Part shown: positions 52,854 through 62,460 of the stretch, in pieces
Numbering within the stretch: position 1 is the stretch's first letter
Layout: every line of letters begins with the position of its first letter
Assembly: GCF_000737515.1 (NCBI RefSeq)
Contig: NZ_CP006587.1
Span: 1,178,001 to 1,242,000, forward strand
Reading direction: 5' to 3'
Length of the DNA: 64,000 bases
From: Hymenobacter sp. APR13
GTDB lineage: Bacteria > Bacteroidota > Bacteroidia > Cytophagales > Hymenobacteraceae
Notes under the pieces: model-generated
Databases searched by the model: none
What the model saw: the letters and a program-made list of their open reading frames with translations, nothing else
Told to the model about the DNA's origin: nothing
Program-made: the position numbers and the translations under genes

Positions 52854-55800
52854 ATGTTTCTTCCCATACTTCTTTTTGAGCTGAAATACCGGCTGCGGCG
52901 TCCCGCAACCTGGATTTACTTTGGGCTGCTGGCTTTGATGGCGGGGCTGCTGGTGGCAGCTTCGGGCGGCGCGTTTGGCGGCGGCGTCAGCATCGCGCTT
53001 GGCGGCGACGGGCAGGTGGTGAAAATCAACTCGCCCTACTCGCTGACCCTTATCATCAGCGTGCTGAGTGTGTTCGGGATTATCATTGCCTCGTCGCTGA
53101 TGGGCAACCCCGTGTACCGCGACTTCGAGTACCAGGCGCACCCGCTGTTCTACACCAAGCCCATCAGCAAGTGGGGCTACCTGGGCGGGCGCTTCCTGGG
53201 CTCCTACCTGATTGCGGTGCTGGTGTTCAGCGGCATTCTGGTGGGCGCGGCCGTGGGTAGCATACTGCCCGGCGTGGAGCCCGACCGGTTTCTGGCGTCG
53301 GCGCCGGCCGGCAGCTACGTGTGGCCCTTTGTGCTGATTGTGCTGCCCAACCTGCTGTTTACGGGGGCCATCTTCTTTACCATGGCCACGCTCACGCGCA
53401 ACATTCTGAGCACCTACATCGGGGCCGTGGCGCTGCTCATCGGCTACCTGATTTCCAGCGCCTACACCTCCGACCTCAAAAACGAATACCTGGCCGCCGC
53501 CCTCGACGCCTTCGGGCTGGGCGCGCAGTTCTTCACGACCCGCTACTGGACGGCCGCCGAGAAAAACACCCAGCTGCTGCCGCTCGGCTCGTTTATGCTG
53601 CTCAACCGCGCCGTGTGGCTGGCCATTGGGTTTGGGCTGCTGGCTTTCTGCTACGTGCGGTTCCGGTTTGCCAGCCTGGCCTCCGAGAAGGTATCGAAGA
53701 AAACCCGCAAAGCCACCGCGGCGGCCGCGCCCGAAGCGGCGCTGGCCCCGGCCGGCGCCACGCTGCGCCTGCCCGCCGTGCACCAGGATTTCAGCGGCGC
53801 GATGCACCTGCGCCAGTGGTGGAGCCTCACCAAGCTGGAGTTTCGGGGCATCGTGCGCAACCGCTACTTCGCGGCGCTGGTAGGCGCGGGCGTGATTTTC
53901 CTGCTGGCCATGGTGTCGCAGGTGGGCAAAACGTTCGACACCACTACCTACCCCGTCACACACGAAGTGCTGACGCTGGCCAGCGGCTCGTTTTTCCTGT
54001 TCTTTCTGGCCATCATCATCTTCTACTCGGGTGAGCTGGTGTGGCGCGAGCGGGAAGCCCGCGTGGCCCAGATTGCCGACGCCGTGCCGGTGCCCTCGTG
54101 GGTGCCGTTTCTGAGCAAGCTGGCCGCCCTGGGGCTGGTGCAGGTGGTGCTGCTGCTGATGGTGATGGTAGTGGGTTTGCTGATTCAGACCTTCAAAGGC
54201 TATTTCCGCTACGAAATTGGGCTCTACCTCCAGGCGCTGTTCTTGTACCAGCTGCCGTTTTTGCTGCTGATGTGCGTGCTGGCCATGCTCACGCAGGTGG
54301 TGGTCAACAACAAGTACCTGGGCTTTTTCGTGGTGGTGCTCTACTACGTGGCCAACATCTTCCGCTCCGACATCGGCCTTGGCCACCGCCTGCTGGCCTA
54401 CGGCGGCGGCCCCGGCCCCGGCCCCTACTCCGACATGAACGGCTACGGCCACTTCCTGCCGGCCTTCTGGTGGAGCAAGCTGCTGTGGGCCGGCGTGGCG
54501 TTGCTGTTTGTGCTGCTCGGCAACCTGCTGTGGGTGCGCGGCACCGACGCCGGCAACCGCCTGCGGGAGGCCCGCCGCCGCTGGGGCGCGGGCAGCACCG
54601 CCACCCTGGCCGCCGGCCTGCTCATCAGCCTCGGGGCCGGCGCCTACATCTTCTACAACACCAACGTGCTCAACAAATACCGCACGGCCAAGCAGAACGA
54701 GCAGTTGCAGCTGCGCTACGAGCAGCTTTACCGCCGCCTCAAAGACGTGCGCCAGCCGCGCATCGTGGCCGTGCGCGTGAACACCGATATCTTCCCCGGC
54801 ACCCGCGCCGTGCACTTCGAAGGCCGCTATATGCTGGTGAACAAGCACAGCCAGCCTCTCGATACGGTGCTGGTGAGCTTGCCGGCCGAGCTGAACCCGC
54901 GCGTGCAGGCCATCAGCCTGGGCGCCCCCGGCCAGGCCACGCTGGCCCTGCAGGATACCACGTTCCAGCTGCGCCTCTACCGCCTGGCCCGGCCCCTGGC
55001 CCCCGGCGACTCGCTGCCGCTCACGTTCCGCCTCGCGTACCAGGAGCGCGGCTTCCCCAACTCGGATTCCAACACCGACATCGTCTACAACGGCACGTTC
55101 ATCAGCAGCCGCTACCTGCCCGGCCTGGGCTACCGCGAAGAAGCCGAGCTGAGCAGCGACAAAGACCGCAAAACCTACGGCCTGCAGCCCAAGCCCCGCA
55201 TGGCCCGCGTCGACGACCTGAAGGCCCGCCAGAACACCTACATCAGCAACGACGCCGACTGGATCCGGTTTGAAACCACCGTCAGCACCGACGCCGACCA
55301 GACGGCCATGGCCCCCGGCTACCTGCAGAAGGAATGGACCAAAGACGGCCGCCGCTACTTCCACTACAAGATGGACCGGCCCATGCTCAACTTCTACACC
55401 TTCCTGTCGGCGCGCTACCAGAAGTACACCGATAAGTGGGTGGACACGGCCGGCGGGCGCACCCTGCCCATCGAAATCTACTACCAGCCCGGCCACGAGT
55501 ACAACCTGAAGCGCATGGCCGCCGGCGCCAAAGAGGCCCTGAGCTACTGCTCGGCCAACTTCTCGCCCTACCAGCACCGGCAGCTGCGCATTCTGGAGTT
55601 TCCGCGCTACCAGAGCTTCGCGCAGAGCTTCGCCAACACGGTGCCGTTTTCGGAAAGCATCGGCTTCATTGCCAAGGTGGATGAAAACGACCCCGAAAGC
55701 CTCGACTACCCGTTCTACGTGACGGCCCACGAGGTGGCGCACCAGTGGTGGGCCCACCAGGTTATCGGGGGCAACGTGCAGGGCAGCACCCTCATGGCCG

Positions 55801-56510
55801 AAGCCATGGCCGAGTATAGCGCCCTGATGGTGGCCCGCAAGCGCTACGGCTTGTCTACCATGGAGCGCTGGATGAAAATCGACATGAACCGCTACCTGGG
55901 CGGCCGGGCCGTTGAGCGCAAGAAGGAAGTGCCGCTGGCGCTGGTCGAAAACCAGACCTACATCCACTACGGCAAGGGCTCCGTGACCATGTACGCCCTG
56001 CAGGACTACCTCGGCGAAGCCAAGCTGAACGGCGCCCTGAAGCAGTACGTGCAGGCCGTGGCCTACCAGCCGCCGCCCTACACCAACTCGCCGGAGTTCG
56101 TGGGCTACCTGCGCCGCGCCGCCCCCGACTCGCTGCAGAACCTGCTCACCGACCTGTTCGACCGCATCACGCTCTACGACAACCGCGTGACCGACGCCAC
56201 CGCCAAAAAGCTCCCCGACGGCCGCTACCAGGTGAACCTGACGGTGCAAAGCGCCAAGCTCTACGCCGACAGCCTCGGCAACCAGCGCCCCGCCCCCCTA
56301 CGCGACTACCTGCCCGTGGCCGTCTTCCCCGAGCCCGGAAAAGACAAAAAGCCCGCCGCGCCGCTGGTACTGGAAAAGCGCCGCTTCGTGGCCGGCAAAA
56401 ACCAGCTGCAGTTCATCGTGAACAAGAAGCCCGCCTCCGTCGCCCTCGACCCCTACCACGAGCTGGTAGACCGGGACTTGGAGGACAACAAGAAAGACGT
56501 GAAGCTGTAG
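52854..56510 (+). CDS. ABC-2 permease fused to an M1 aminopeptidase domain
   Basis: A 1218-residue fusion. Residues about 1-600 are an ABC-2-type permease with some twelve membrane segments (VFGIIIASSLMGNPVYRD, SGELVWREREARVAQIADA). The C-terminal half is an extracytoplasmic M1 peptidase with zinc motif HEVAH (H959, E960, H963) and the glutamate ligand about 20 residues on, within TLMAEAMAEYSAL. It works with the ATPase just upstream. The architecture occurs in Bacteroidetes; the substrate is unknown. Confidence 0.93.
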   Translation: MFLPILLFELKYRLRRPATWIYFGLLALMAGLLVAASGGAFGGGVSIALGGDGQVVKINSPYSLTLIISVLSVFGIIIASSLMGNPVYRDFEYQAHPLFYTKPISKWGYLGGRFLGSYLIAVLVFSGILVGAAVGSILPGVEPDRFLASAPAGSYVWPFVLIVLPNLLFTGAIFFTMATLTRNILSTYIGAVALLIGYLISSAYTSDLKNEYLAAALDAFGLGAQFFTTRYWTAAEKNTQLLPLGSFMLLNRAVWLAIGFGLLAFCYVRFRFASLASEKVSKKTRKATAAAAPEAALAPAGATLRLPAVHQDFSGAMHLRQWWSLTKLEFRGIVRNRYFAALVGAGVIFLLAMVSQVGKTFDTTTYPVTHEVLTLASGSFFLFFLAIIIFYSGELVWREREARVAQIADAVPVPSWVPFLSKLAALGLVQVVLLLMVMVVGLLIQTFKGYFRYEIGLYLQALFLYQLPFLLLMCVLAMLTQVVVNNKYLGFFVVVLYYVANIFRSDIGLGHRLLAYGGGPGPGPYSDMNGYGHFLPAFWWSKLLWAGVALLFVLLGNLLWVRGTDAGNRLREARRRWGAGSTATLAAGLLISLGAGAYIFYNTNVLNKYRTAKQNEQLQLRYEQLYRRLKDVRQPRIVAVRVNTDIFPGTRAVHFEGRYMLVNKHSQPLDTVLVSLPAELNPRVQAISLGAPGQATLALQDTTFQLRLYRLARPLAPGDSLPLTFRLAYQERGFPNSDSNTDIVYNGTFISSRYLPGLGYREEAELSSDKDRKTYGLQPKPRMARVDDLKARQNTYISNDADWIRFETTVSTDADQTAMAPGYLQKEWTKDGRRYFHYKMDRPMLNFYTFLSARYQKYTDKWVDTAGGRTLPIEIYYQPGHEYNLKRMAAGAKEALSYCSANFSPYQHRQLRILEFPRYQSFAQSFANTVPFSESIGFIAKVDENDPESLDYPFYVTAHEVAHQWWAHQVIGGNVQGSTLMAEAMAEYSALMVARKRYGLSTMERWMKIDMNRYLGGRAVERKKEVPLALVENQTYIHYGKGSVTMYALQDYLGEAKLNGALKQYVQAVAYQPPPYTNSPEFVGYLRRAAPDSLQNLLTDLFDRITLYDNRVTDATAKKLPDGRYQVNLTVQSAKLYADSLGNQRPAPLRDYLPVAVFPEPGKDKKPAAPLVLEKRRFVAGKNQLQFIVNKKPASVALDPYHELVDRDLEDNKKDVKL

Positions 56511-56535
56511 GCTTTCTGCGACCTTGCTACTTCAA

Positions 56536-56573
56536 GCAAAAAGCGCCACTCCAAGCCGGAGTGGCGCTTTTTC
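56536..56573. terminator. Bidirectional terminator between the permease and aspS
   Basis: AAAAAGCGCCACTCC and GGAGTGGCGCTTTTT form a 15-base-pair stem with a five-base loop, flanked by A and T runs. Confidence 0.93.
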
Positions 56574-56596
56574 GTAGGCGGATTACCTCTTTTCTA

Positions 56597-58360
56597 CTAC
56601 TTTCCTACCACATCAGTTTTGATGCTCAGTTCCTTGAGCTGCGCGCCCGAAATCTGCGAGGGCGAGTCAATCATCACGTCGCGGCCGGAGTTGTTTTTGG
56701 GGAAGGCAATGAAGTCGCGGATGGAGTCGGCGCCGCCGAAGAGGCTGCAGAGACGGTCGAAGCCGAAGGCAATGCCGCCGTGGGGCGGCGCGCCGTACTC
56801 AAAGGCGTCGAGCAGGAAGCCGAACTGCGCTTTGGCTTCGTCGTCGGAAAAGCCCAGCAGGCTGAACATGCGGGCCTGTACCGCGCGGTCGTGGATACGG
56901 ATGGAGCCGCCGCCCACTTCTACGCCGTTAATCACCATATCGTAGGCGTTAGCGCGGACTTCGCCGATGGTGTCGGGCGAGTCGAGCAGGGCCACGTCCT
57001 CGGGCTTGGGCGAGGTGAAGGGGTGGTGCATGGCGAAGTAGCGTCCCTCCTCCTCGATGTACTCGAGCAGCGGGAAATCCACCACCCACAGGGCAGAGAA
57101 GGTGTCCTTATCGCGCAGGCCGAGGCGCTGGCCCATTTCCAGGCGCAGCTCCGAGAGGGCCTTGCGGGTCTTGTTCGGCTCGCCGGCCAGAATGAGCAGC
57201 AGGTCGCCAGGCTGGGCGTTGAAGGCGGCTTTCCACTGCTGCAGCTGCTCCTGGCCGTAGAACTTATCCACCGACGATTTTACGGAGCCATCGGCTTCCA
57301 CGCGGGCGTACACCAGGCCGGTGGCGCCAATCTGGGGGCGTTTCACGTACTCGGTCAGCTCGTCGAGCTGCTTGCGGGTGTAGCTGGCCGCGCCGGTGGC
57401 GCAGATGCCCACCACCAGACCGGCGGCCTCAAACACCGGGAAGCCGTGGCCCTTGGCCACGTCGTTCAGCTCCACAAACTTCATCTCGAAGCGCGTGTCG
57501 GGCTTGTCGTTGCCGTAATAGCGCATGGCGTCCTGGTAGGTCATGCGGGGCAGCTGGCCGATTTCCAGGTTCTTCACCTCGCGGAACAGGTACTGCACCA
57601 GCCCCTCGAAGGTGTTGAGGATGTCCTCCTGCTCCACAAACGACATTTCGCAGTCAATCTGCGTGAATTCGGGCTGACGGTCGGCGCGCAGGTCCTCGTC
57701 GCGGAAGCACTTCACAATCTGGAAATACCGGTCGAAGCCCGATACCATCAGCAGCTGCTTGAAGGTTTGGGGGCTCTGGGGCAGGGCGTAGAACTCGCCG
57801 GGGTTCATGCGGGAAGGCACCACAAAGTCGCGGGCGCCTTCGGGCGTGCTTTTGATGAGCACCGGGGTTTCCACTTCGATGAAGTACTGGCCGTCGAGGT
57901 AGCGGCGGGTGGCCTGGGCCACGCGGTGACGCAGCATCAGGTTCTGGCGCACGGGGGCGCGGCGCAGGTCCAGGTAGCGGTACTTCATCCGCAGGTCGTC
58001 GCCGCCGTCGGTGTCGTCCTCAATCAGGAAGGGCGGCAGCTTGGCGGGGTTGAGCACCTCGATGCTTTCCACCCGGATTTCGATGCTGCCGGTGGGCATT
58101 TTGTCGTTTTTGGAGTGGCGCTCGGCTACTTTGCCGGTCACCGAAAGCACAAACTCGCGGCCCAGCTGGCGGGCCTGCTCGCGCACTTCGGCGGTTTCCA
58201 CGCCTTCTTCCAGGGCCAGCTGCGTGAGGCCATACCGGTCGCGCAGGTCCACCCACAGAATGCCGCCTTTGTCGCGGGTGCGCTGCACCCAGCCGCAGAG
58301 CGTGACGGTTTGGCCAATGTGTTCGGGGCGAAGTTCGCCGCAGGTGTGCGTCCGGAGCAT
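56597..58360 (-). CDS. aspS: Aspartate-tRNA ligase
   Basis: A 587-residue class II synthetase of the bacterial type: N-terminal OB-fold anticodon-binding domain ([17 protein letters not shown]), catalytic core with motif 2 around [19 protein letters not shown], a bacterial GAD insertion domain, and motif 3 [13 protein letters not shown]. Length is normal for the bacterial form. Its promoter region is occupied by a short-unit hairpin that begins six bases before the start codon. Confidence 0.96.
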   Translation of the reverse strand: MLRTHTCGELRPEHIGQTVTLCGWVQRTRDKGGILWVDLRDRYGLTQLALEEGVETAEVREQARQLGREFVLSVTGKVAERHSKNDKMPTGSIEIRVESIEVLNPAKLPPFLIEDDTDGGDDLRMKYRYLDLRRAPVRQNLMLRHRVAQATRRYLDGQYFIEVETPVLIKSTPEGARDFVVPSRMNPGEFYALPQSPQTFKQLLMVSGFDRYFQIVKCFRDEDLRADRQPEFTQIDCEMSFVEQEDILNTFEGLVQYLFREVKNLEIGQLPRMTYQDAMRYYGNDKPDTRFEMKFVELNDVAKGHGFPVFEAAGLVVGICATGAASYTRKQLDELTEYVKRPQIGATGLVYARVEADGSVKSSVDKFYGQEQLQQWKAAFNAQPGDLLLILAGEPNKTRKALSELRLEMGQRLGLRDKDTFSALWVVDFPLLEYIEEEGRYFAMHHPFTSPKPEDVALLDSPDTIGEVRANAYDMVINGVEVGGGSIRIHDRAVQARMFSLLGFSDDEAKAQFGFLLDAFEYGAPPHGGIAFGFDRLCSLFGGADSIRDFIAFPKNNSGRDVMIDSPSQISGAQLKELSIKTDVVGK

Positions 58361-58365
58361 GTTGT

Positions 58366-58464
58366 CTTAGTGCTTAGTGCATGGTGCTTAGTGCTTAGGC
58401 TTGCTGGTGCAGGCCCGTACTCGACACGTAACCTAAGCACCAGGCACCAGGCACTAAGCACTAA
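58366..58464. repeat. Short-unit hairpin (unit AGTGCTT) upstream of aspS
   Basis: Left arm CTTAGTGCTTAGTGCATGGT, then GCTTAGTGCTTAGG; right arm CCTAAGCACCAGGCACCAGG, then CACTAAGCACTAAC. About four to five 7-base units per arm. The same unit as the nuoC-nuoD spacer repeat. Confidence 0.88.
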
Positions 58465-58567
58465 CTGCTGCGAAGGTAACCAGTAAAATCAGGAGAAGGT
58501 GAGAAATCCAGTGGACCGACGTTGCCGGGGTTGGGTGTCAGCGTTGCAATTGCGGGCAGCTGCCGGG

Positions 58568-59458
58568 TTACTTCGCGGGGCTTTTGGGCAGATAGGCCGC
58601 GGGCCTTACCAGCTCGTACTGAGGGCTCAGCAGCAGCAACTCGTTGAGCAATCCAATATGGCCGGCCCCCATAACAAGTAGTAGCCGGGTGCCGGGCGTA
58701 CGGGGAATGCGGCGCACGTTGCGCAAAATTCGCAGGTTGCGGCTGTACCAGCGCCCCACTTCAAAATCGGCGCCGGTGTAGTCGCCGCTGGCTTCCTCGT
58801 AATCGAAAGCCCCCAACAGGTATGGTCCCTGCCCGCTGCGCAGCGCGGCGGGTTGGTTGAGCGCTGCCAGAGCGGCCCCAATACCGTAGCGAGCGGCCAA
58901 CTGGTCCTGGTGCACATACAGGCGCTTGTACTGGCGCAGCAGGCTAGAATCGGGGTTGTGCTCATAGTAGCGCATGAATGCTCGCAGGCGGGCAGTATCG
59001 CGCAGGCGTTGCTGCCAGGCCGATGAGAAGTCGCCATCCGTATCCACGGCCCACACCCGCGGCAGGCCCAGGCGGCGGGCCAGGCGGAAGCCCAGCTGGT
59101 AGGTTTCGTTGGGGCCCGGCTGGTAGCGCCCGGCGCAGTAGGCCTTATAAAGCGAGTCGAGGCGGGCCTGGTGGGCAGGTTCTTCCTCAACCAGAATATG
59201 CGTGGGACGAAACTGCTGCAACCGGGCCGTTAGCTCCTCCAGCTCCTGCTGGTAGCGGGGCTGCAGCACGTCAATCTGCTCTGAGGTAGATGTTTTGTGC
59301 GAATCGCGGCCGGGATAGCTGAAATGAAAGACGCCCAGCGTCAGGATGGGCGTGCGCGGGGCCGTGGGCAGCGGGGCCTGTGCCCGTACGGACACCATCA
59401 GGCCAATTTCTGCCACCAGCAGAAACAGCCATTTGCGGATAAGGGAGTTGCGTATCAT
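58568..59458 (-). CDS. DUF5694-family exported protein
   Basis: About 296 residues from ATG 59458, which opens MIRNSLIRKWLFLLVAEIGL, a signal-anchor-like start. The core has ILTLGVFHFSYPGRD and RPTHILVEEEPAHQARLDSL, then LLLVMGAGHIGLLNELL near the end; together these suggest the TraB/GumN-related DUF5694 family, whose members have a metal-dependent hydrolase-like fold of unknown function. The longer frame upstream has no signal sequence. Expected in the periplasm. Confidence 0.8.
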   Translation of the reverse strand: MIRNSLIRKWLFLLVAEIGLMVSVRAQAPLPTAPRTPILTLGVFHFSYPGRDSHKTSTSEQIDVLQPRYQQELEELTARLQQFRPTHILVEEEPAHQARLDSLYKAYCAGRYQPGPNETYQLGFRLARRLGLPRVWAVDTDGDFSSAWQQRLRDTARLRAFMRYYEHNPDSSLLRQYKRLYVHQDQLAARYGIGAALAALNQPAALRSGQGPYLLGAFDYEEASGDYTGADFEVGRWYSRNLRILRNVRRIPRTPGTRLLLVMGAGHIGLLNELLLLSPQYELVRPAAYLPKSPAK

Positions 59459-59638
59459 ATCCGGCCAGATGCCGTTACGGGCAGTGGCGTTGCCCCGGCT
59501 TCCCCACGAAAAGGTGCCAGCTGCCGGGCAACCCCTATTTTTACTTTTTCGACTGTTTGCGCAAAAATTGGTACGGAGTATGCAACCAGCTTTCCCCGAA
59601 CTAACAGTGCCTCGCCACAACCACTTTTACCTCCTCCC

Positions 59639-60094
59639 ATGAAACGCCCTGTACTGCTCGCGCTGGCCGCCACGCTCCTCTCCTTCTCGGCCGCCCAGGC
59701 CCAGACCAAGGTAAAAACCAAATCCGAAGCCAACGGGACTGAGATTAAAACCAAGTCCAAGACCGACGCCGAGCCCGTCGTGCTCAGCGGCCCCATCAAG
59801 CGCGTGGAAACGCTGTCGGGCATCGACGTGTTTCCGGCTTCCAGTGGCCAGACCATCATGCTCAGCTTCACGCAGCAGTTCACCAAGCCCGGCACGCTGG
59901 TGATGACCAACTACAAAAAGCAGCCCGTGTACACCATGGCACTTGACCCGCAAAACAACACCGGCGAGCCGGTAGACCTGGGCCGAATTCCGGCCGGCAC
60001 CTACCTCATCGAGGCCAAAACCGGCAACTACGTGTACTGGAAGAGCGTCCGCATCAAGTACCCATCGGCCCCGGTATCCAAGAAGCGCCGCTAG
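59639..60094 (+). CDS. Small exported protein, beta-rich
   Basis: 151 residues with a signal peptide (MKRPVLLALAATLLSFSAAQ, cleaved at AQA-Q). A short charged repeat follows (KTKSEANGTEIKTKSKTDAE), then a beta-rich region (LMSF-type: TIMLSFTQQFTKPGTLVMTN and LGRIPAGTYLIEAKTGNY). The last part resembles a secretion-system C-terminal (T9SS-like) sorting region, in which family members end in a similar beta sandwich, but this cannot be proven here. Function unknown. Confidence 0.75.
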   Translation: MKRPVLLALAATLLSFSAAQAQTKVKTKSEANGTEIKTKSKTDAEPVVLSGPIKRVETLSGIDVFPASSGQTIMLSFTQQFTKPGTLVMTNYKKQPVYTMALDPQNNTGEPVDLGRIPAGTYLIEAKTGNYVYWKSVRIKYPSAPVSKKRR

Positions 60095-60100
60095 CAGGTG

Positions 60101-60182
60101 CTGTCATTCCGACGCAGGAGGAATCTGGGTCAGCTCCGTCTCAACGACGTTAACTCAGATTCCTCCTGCGTCGGAATGACAA
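60101..60182. repeat. Modular palindromic repeat, CATTCCGACGC variant
   Basis: Left arm CTGTCATTCCGACGCAGGAG, then GAATCTG; right arm CAGATTCCTCCTGCGTCGGA, then ATGAC. Arms of about 28 bases with perfect pairing. A variant outer module (CATTCCGACGC). Confidence 0.88.
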
Positions 60183-60269
60183 GTGCTTAGCCCCCTTTTT
60201 CTGGCTCCGGAGTCGTTGTGGCTTCGGAGCCTTTTGGTATCCTGCCGGCCGTCGGCGGGGGTTCCGTCG

Positions 60270-60277
60270 TACCTTTG
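60270..60277 (+). promoter_or_regulatory. -7 box (TACCTTTG)
   Basis: A perfect TAnnTTTG match ending six bases before the ATG at 60284; another candidate leaderless promoter. Confidence 0.68.
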
Positions 60278-60283
60278 CGCCCT

Positions 60284-60850
60284 ATGAAAATCCCTGCTCG
60301 TTTCCTGCGCCTGGCGCCGCTGCTGCTGGCGGTGCTGCTGCTGGCCGCCTTTGCCGCGCCTAAACTCAAGAAGACTGCCCTCACCAAAAACCTCACGGTG
60401 GGCGTGCCCGAAGGCTTTTCGGCCCTGCCCGACGACGGCATTGCGGTGAAGTACCCCTCGCCGCGCAAGCCGCTGGCCGTGTTCAGCAACAGCAGCGGCC
60501 GCGTCGATTTCAGCGTGGCCCAGAAGCCCAGCACCTTCACCAGCCGCGACTACGCCCTGCTGCTCAAAATCTACAAAGCCAGCATCCAGAACATGTACTC
60601 GAAGGTGGAATTCCTGTCCGAGGACATCCGCACCATCAACAAGCGCGACTTCGTGGCCCTGGAGTTCGTCTCGACGGTGGCCGACACCCGCCGCACCAGC
60701 AACCTGGCCCCCATCCGCCGCTACCAGATGGTGCAGTACACCATCACCGGCGACCAGCTCACGGTGTTCACCTTCGTGGCCCCCGCCGAAGAGCAGCCCC
60801 AGTGGCAGCCCACCGCCCGCGCCGTGATGAACAGCATTGTCATGAAGTAA
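60284..60850 (+). CDS. Hypothetical exported protein
   Basis: About 188 residues; the N-terminus (LRLAPLLLAVLLLAAFAAP) is a signal peptide or anchor. The mature region has VGVPEGFSALPDDGIAVKYP, an FSVAQKPSTFTSRDYALL stretch and a C-terminal QLTVFTFVAPAEEQPQW segment, consistent with a periplasmic beta-rich domain like those found in DcrB/PsbP-type proteins, but no firm family. The ATG is set by the -7 box six bases upstream. Confidence 0.72.
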   Translation: MKIPARFLRLAPLLLAVLLLAAFAAPKLKKTALTKNLTVGVPEGFSALPDDGIAVKYPSPRKPLAVFSNSSGRVDFSVAQKPSTFTSRDYALLLKIYKASIQNMYSKVEFLSEDIRTINKRDFVALEFVSTVADTRRTSNLAPIRRYQMVQYTITGDQLTVFTFVAPAEEQPQWQPTARAVMNSIVMK

Positions 60851-60856
60851 CCCAGA

Positions 60857-61004
60857 CCGTCATGCAGAGGCGCAGCCGAAGCATCTCGCCTGCGTGGTAA
60901 TCCAGTCATTCCGAGCGGAGCGAGGAATCTCGCGTGCTGACGTTGAGTTACTATCACAACGTCAGCACGCGAGATGCTTCGGCTGCGCCTCTGCATGACG
61001 TTCT
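60857..61004. repeat. Chimeric modular palindromic repeat
   Basis: The left arm (CATGCAGAGGCGCAGCCGAA, then GCATCTCGCC) and right arm (GAGATGCTTCGGCTGCGCCT, then CTGCATGACG) pair with each other. Between them lies a half of a CATTCCGAGC-type element (GTCATTCCGAGCGGAGCGAG), whose inner piece CGCGTGCTGACGTTG pairs with the right arm's CAACGTCAGCACGCG. Two repeat types share one hairpin. Confidence 0.87.
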
Positions 61005-61020
61005 TTCTCATTTCCACCGA

Positions 61021-61467
61021 ATGCCCCTTTCCATCTACTCCGACGACCACTACATGCGCGAGGCGCTGAAGCAGGCGCGCTATGCGTTTGACGAGGAGGA
61101 AATTCCGATTGGGGCCGTGGTGGTGCTGGAGGGGCAGATTATTGCGCGGGCCTACAACCAGACCGAGAAGCTGCGCGACGTGACGGCCCACGCCGAAATG
61201 CTGGCCCTGACGGCCGCCGCCAACCACCTCGGCAACAAATACCTCACCGACTGCACCCTCTACGTGACCGTGGAGCCCTGCGTGATGTGCGCCGGCGCCA
61301 CCGCCTGGGCCCAGCTGCGCCGCGTGGTGTACGGCGCCGAGGAGCCCAAATTCGGCTACCGCCGCCACGGCCAGCTGCTGCACCCAAAAGCCGAGGTGGT
61401 ACCCGGCGTGCTGGCCGAGGAGTGCGGCAGTGTCATGCGCGAGTTCTTCGCCCGAAAGCGGAAATAG
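61021..61467 (+). CDS. tadA: tRNA-specific adenosine deaminase
   Basis: A 148-residue cytidine-deaminase-fold enzyme that converts A34 to inosine in the tRNA-Arg anticodon. The zinc site is visible: H57-A-E59 in DVTAHAEMLAL and C87/C90 in TVEPCVMCAGATAW. Length matches TadA. An in-frame upstream start inside the repeat (60934) is not preferred. Confidence 0.93.
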   Translation: MPLSIYSDDHYMREALKQARYAFDEEEIPIGAVVVLEGQIIARAYNQTEKLRDVTAHAEMLALTAAANHLGNKYLTDCTLYVTVEPCVMCAGATAWAQLRRVVYGAEEPKFGYRRHGQLLHPKAEVVPGVLAEECGSVMREFFARKRK

Positions 61468-61534
61468 GCTACTTTTGGCCACCGCCGTAACCCTACGCGG
61501 GCTGCGGCGGTTTTAGTGCCGTACGCGTACCTAA

Positions 61535-61634
61535 AGAACGTCATGCTGAACGCAGCCGAAGCATCTCTGCCGCTTCGTTCTCACGATTGAGTTAGCCAGC
61601 GGTAGAGATGCTTCGGCTGCGCTCAGCATGACGG
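61535..61634. repeat. Modular palindromic repeat before the superoxide dismutase gene
   Basis: Left arm GAACGTCATGCTGAACGCAG, then CCGAAGCATCTCTGCCGCTTCG in parts; right arm GCGGTAGAGATGCTTCGGCT, then GCGCTCAGCATGACG. Same inner module (CTACCGCTTCG type) as the nuoF-nuoG copy. Confidence 0.87.
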
Positions 61635-61683
61635 CCTGATTTCCAACTCTCTCCTTTTCACCCCCAATCAAACCCCTACTACT

Positions 61684-62292
61684 ATGGCTTTCGAACTGCC
61701 CAAACTGCCCTACGACTACGCCGCCCTGGAGCCGCACATTGATGCGCAGACCATGGAAATCCACCATAGCAAGCACCATCAGGCTTATGTTACCAACCTC
61801 AACAATGCCGTAGCCGGCACCGAGCTGGAAGGCAAAAGCCTCGAAGATTTGATGCAGAACATTGCCTCGGCTCCAGCCGCGGTGCGCAACAACGGCGGTG
61901 GCCACTGGAACCACTCCTTCTTCTGGCAGATCCTCGGCCCGAACGGTGGCGGTGAGCCAACCGGTGCCGTAGGCGAAGCCATCAACAAGGCCTTCGGCAG
62001 CTACGAGAAGTTCAAGGAAGAATTCACGAAGGCCGCCACTACGCGCTTCGGCTCGGGCTGGGCGTGGCTGTGCAAGCAGGCCGACGGCTCCGTGAAAATC
62101 TGCTCGACGCCCAACCAGGACAACCCGCTGATGCCCGACGCCGGCTGCCAGGGCACGCCCGTCCTGGGCCTCGACGTGTGGGAGCACGCCTACTACCTCA
62201 AGTACCAGAACCGCCGCCCCGACTACGTGGCCGCCTTCTACAATGCCATCAACTGGGACGAAGTGAACAAGCGCTTCGCCGAAGCCGCTTAG
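61684..62292 (+). CDS. sodA: Superoxide dismutase, Fe/Mn family
   Basis: A 202-residue cytoplasmic enzyme. Metal ligands: H27 in [14 protein letters not shown]77 in [10 protein letters not shown], and the Asp/His pair in [12 protein letters not shown]. The GSGWAWL and QDNPLM segments fit the family. Choice of Fe or Mn cannot be read reliably from sequence, so the symbol is provisional. It detoxifies superoxide, which the respiratory chain genes in this window generate. Confidence 0.94.
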   Translation: MAFELPKLPYDYAALEPHIDAQTMEIHHSKHHQAYVTNLNNAVAGTELEGKSLEDLMQNIASAPAAVRNNGGGHWNHSFFWQILGPNGGGEPTGAVGEAINKAFGSYEKFKEEFTKAATTRFGSGWAWLCKQADGSVKICSTPNQDNPLMPDAGCQGTPVLGLDVWEHAYYLKYQNRRPDYVAAFYNAINWDEVNKRFAEAA

Positions 62293-62319
62293 TTTCCCTC
62301 TGGCTTCTGTTAGCCTCTG

Positions 62320-62356
62320 AAGAAGCCTCTGCCCGCCCGGGCAGGGGCTTTTTTGT
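62320..62356 (+). terminator. Rho-independent terminator of sodA
   Basis: AAGCCTCTGCCC and GGGCAGGGGCTT form the stem (one G-T pair) with a four-base loop and six Ts. Confidence 0.92.
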
Positions 62357-62460
62357 GCGCCGGCCGGTTTGCTTCCCTAATTCTTTTGCTCCTGGCAAAA
62401 CCTTTTCGGCTGGCTAACGCTTTAGGAGCAGTTCATGTACCTACATTGATTTCTCGCCTT

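Noticed and set aside
52839-56249. A 1136-residue minus-strand open frame opposite the permease-peptidase gene
   Set aside because: It has histidine- and glutamine-rich, low-complexity content typical of antisense frames in high-GC DNA, while the plus strand encodes a complete zinc peptidase.
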